A DNA stretch of 6,222 nt from Candidatus Zixiibacteriota bacterium (GTDB lineage Bacteria > Zixibacteria > MSB-5A5 > CAIYYT01). Positions 5,561 to 6,222 of this stretch are shown piece after piece (position 1 is the first letter of the stretch; each line of letters opens with the position of its first letter). Made by a program: the position numbers and the translations under genes. The stretch spans positions 1 to 6,222 of the forward strand of contig JAPLUP010000348.1 in assembly GCA_026397575.1 (NCBI GenBank), given 5' to 3'. Below the pieces are notes generated by a model. It was not told where the DNA came from. It saw nothing but the letters and a program-made list of their open reading frames with translations, and searched no databases.

Positions 5561-5764
5561 TCACCTTGGATCGAGCCTGATTTGCTTCTCCAACCACTTC
5601 ATGCGGCTCCCATCGATCAGTCGATAGAAGTCTTCTTCCTTCATCTGCACTCCCCGTGGTGTAAGAAAGAAGACTTCCTGATCCTTTTCGTCGAACCCTC
5701 CCCGAAAGACGCGAACATCTAAGTTCCGTAGGTCGGGTTCGCAGCGAAGCGCCGAACCCGACAT
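5561..5764 (-). pseudogene. Small PC4-like protein, probably 5'-truncated at a REP element
   Basis: The protein-like part is the last 52-55 residues (LDVRVFRGGFDEKDQEVFF, TPRGVQMKEEDFYRLID, then MKWLEKQIRLDPR). The pattern V-R-x-F, a variable stretch, TPRGVQM and a helix EEDFYRLID resembles the C-terminal part of PC4/Sub1-type single-strand-binding domains (KKGISLxxEEWxxL). This is a tentative match. Upstream, the reading frame enters the REP-like element at 5724-5765 and turns into repeat translation. The only ATG in frame ahead of the protein-like part lies inside the element (5764-5762), with GGAG 12 nt before it, giving a 67-residue product. Either the gene lost its 5' end when the REP arrived or the REP now supplies its start codon. 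A later start at the ATG of MKEEDF would leave only about 30 residues. It is followed after 41 bp by the GIY-YIG gene. Confidence 0.4.
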
Positions 5765-5765
5765 T
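5724..5765 (+). repeat. REP-like element A, copy 2 (next to the RAYT gene)
   Basis: This copy is identical over 42 bp to 4734-4775. GTAG is at 5728-5731, the stem arms at 5732-5741 and 5753-5762, and GCGAAGC at 5744-5750. It lies 7 bp beyond the RAYT stop codon (5772), the position in which RAYT genes usually carry their cognate REPs. It also contains the ATG that may start the neighbouring truncated ORF. Confidence 0.85.
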
Positions 5766-5771
5766 ATCAAT

Positions 5772-6222
5772 CTATTCTCCGAACTCTCCCTCGAACTTCG
5801 GCGGGTCCACTTGACCCCAATCCTCTCGATAGAATCCGTCTTGCGCGTATTGCCGAAACGACGAATGCTCCCATGCAATTGCACTCTGAACATGACCGTG
5901 CTTGACGGGATTGTAATGGACATAATCTAAATGCCGATTCATATCGTTCTGATCGCGAATGATATGATCCCAGAAACGGTTCTGCCAGACGCGACCGTCG
6001 CCATAGTTCAAGCGATACCGCATTGAGTATTTCGTTTTGAATCTGTGAACCAAATCCGAGATTCGCGCCTCGCCGCAATTGACCATCACATGCACATGGT
6101 CAGGCATGATCACCCAGGCATACGGTTCAACTTCGCTCCAGCTCTCCCAGAAGATGCCGAGGTTACGGAGAAGCCGTGGCTCACGACGGTAACTCACGAT
6201 CGTTAGGAAATAATCTCGGTTT
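5772..6222 (-). CDS. REP-associated tyrosine transposase (RAYT, Y1/HUH family), N-terminus cut by the window edge
   Basis: RAYTs are IS200/IS605-related Y1 transposases that nick single-stranded REP DNA through a tyrosine. They are usually single-copy and domesticated. The HUH motif is HVH (nt 6098-6090) in AWVIMPDHVHVMV. The family block WQNRFWDHIIRD, then HLDYVHYNPVKHG, follows. The likely nucleophile is the Tyr of HLDYVHYNP (nt 5924-5922), about 56 residues after the HUH, a spacing similar to E. coli TnpA-REP. SSFRQYAQDGFYREDWG closes the domain. A GTG at 6197 could be read as a start, but the frame stays open to the window end with family-like sequence before it (NRDYFLTIVSYRREP), so the gene is partial. 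No catalytic residue is missing from the visible part, so it may be active. Its stop lies 7 bp from a REP-like element, its probable target. Confidence 0.9.
   Translation of the reverse strand, partial: NRDYFLTIVSYRREPRLLRNLGIFWESWSEVEPYAWVIMPDHVHVMVNCGEARISDLVHRFKTKYSMRYRLNYGDGRVWQNRFWDHIIRDQNDMNRHLDYVHYNPVKHGHVQSAIAWEHSSFRQYAQDGFYREDWGQVDPPKFEGEFGE

Noticed and set aside
4734..5765. CRISPR-like repeats
   Set aside because: There are only two exact copies 990 bp apart with genes between them; spacing and structure fit REP elements, not a CRISPR array.
5765..5923. N-terminal half of a 120-codon minus-strand ORF running into the PC4-like piece
   Set aside because: It overlaps the catalytic part of the RAYT gene in another frame and is not protein-like; only the part beyond the REP element is considered real.
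6195..6197. GTG as the true start of the transposase gene
   Set aside because: The frame continues to the window end with family-like residues (DYFLTIVSYRRE), so the real start lies outside.

Overview
The window looks bacterial: dense gene packing and a near-complete type II topoisomerase subunit A. The GyrA sequence (842 residues, KPSNRR instead of [16 protein letters not shown] in the quinolone pocket) and a KDO-pathway isomerase fragment fit a Gram-negative lineage, perhaps an FCB-type or uncultured candidate phylum such as Zixibacteria. That placement is a guess from family resemblance. No 16S rRNA or other taxonomic marker is present.

Layout, left to right. Positions 1-72 carry no gene I can support. 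A minus-strand gene (73-579) encodes an unrecognised protein with a C-terminal membrane hairpin. It lies head to head with a plus-strand kdsD/kpsF fragment (560-1105) that keeps the tail of the SIS domain and both CBS domains but has lost the first part of the SIS domain. Neither reading has a clear 5' end, so a rearrangement or an assembly join lies around 579-610. A gene-free stretch (1106-1497) is packed with short hairpin repeats. A minus-strand, TTG-initiated membrane-anchored hypothetical protein follows (1498-2094), then more hairpins (2111-2168), then gyrA on the minus strand (2178-4706).

Upstream of gyrA lies a 261-bp gap filled with REP-like elements. Beyond it are three more minus-strand genes: a GIY-YIG domain protein (4968-5519), a small ORF resembling a 5'-truncated PC4-type protein (5561-5764), and the C-terminal part of a REP-associated tyrosine transposase (RAYT, 5772 to the window end).

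The unifying theme is a RAYT/REP system. The HUH/Y1 transposase fragment ends 7 bp from a 42-bp REP-like element that recurs without a mismatch 990 bp away, next to gyrA. The element has the layout known from enterobacterial REPs: a 5' GTAG tetranucleotide followed at once by an imperfect-loop hairpin. Other GTAG-headed hairpins with different stems occur after kdsD, after gyrA and in inverted orientation upstream of gyrA. A 15-bp direct repeat containing the gyrA ribosome-binding region brackets the gyrA-proximal REP cluster, which suggests that the cluster was inserted there. GyrA itself has Gln83 and Pro87 at the two main quinolone-contact positions.
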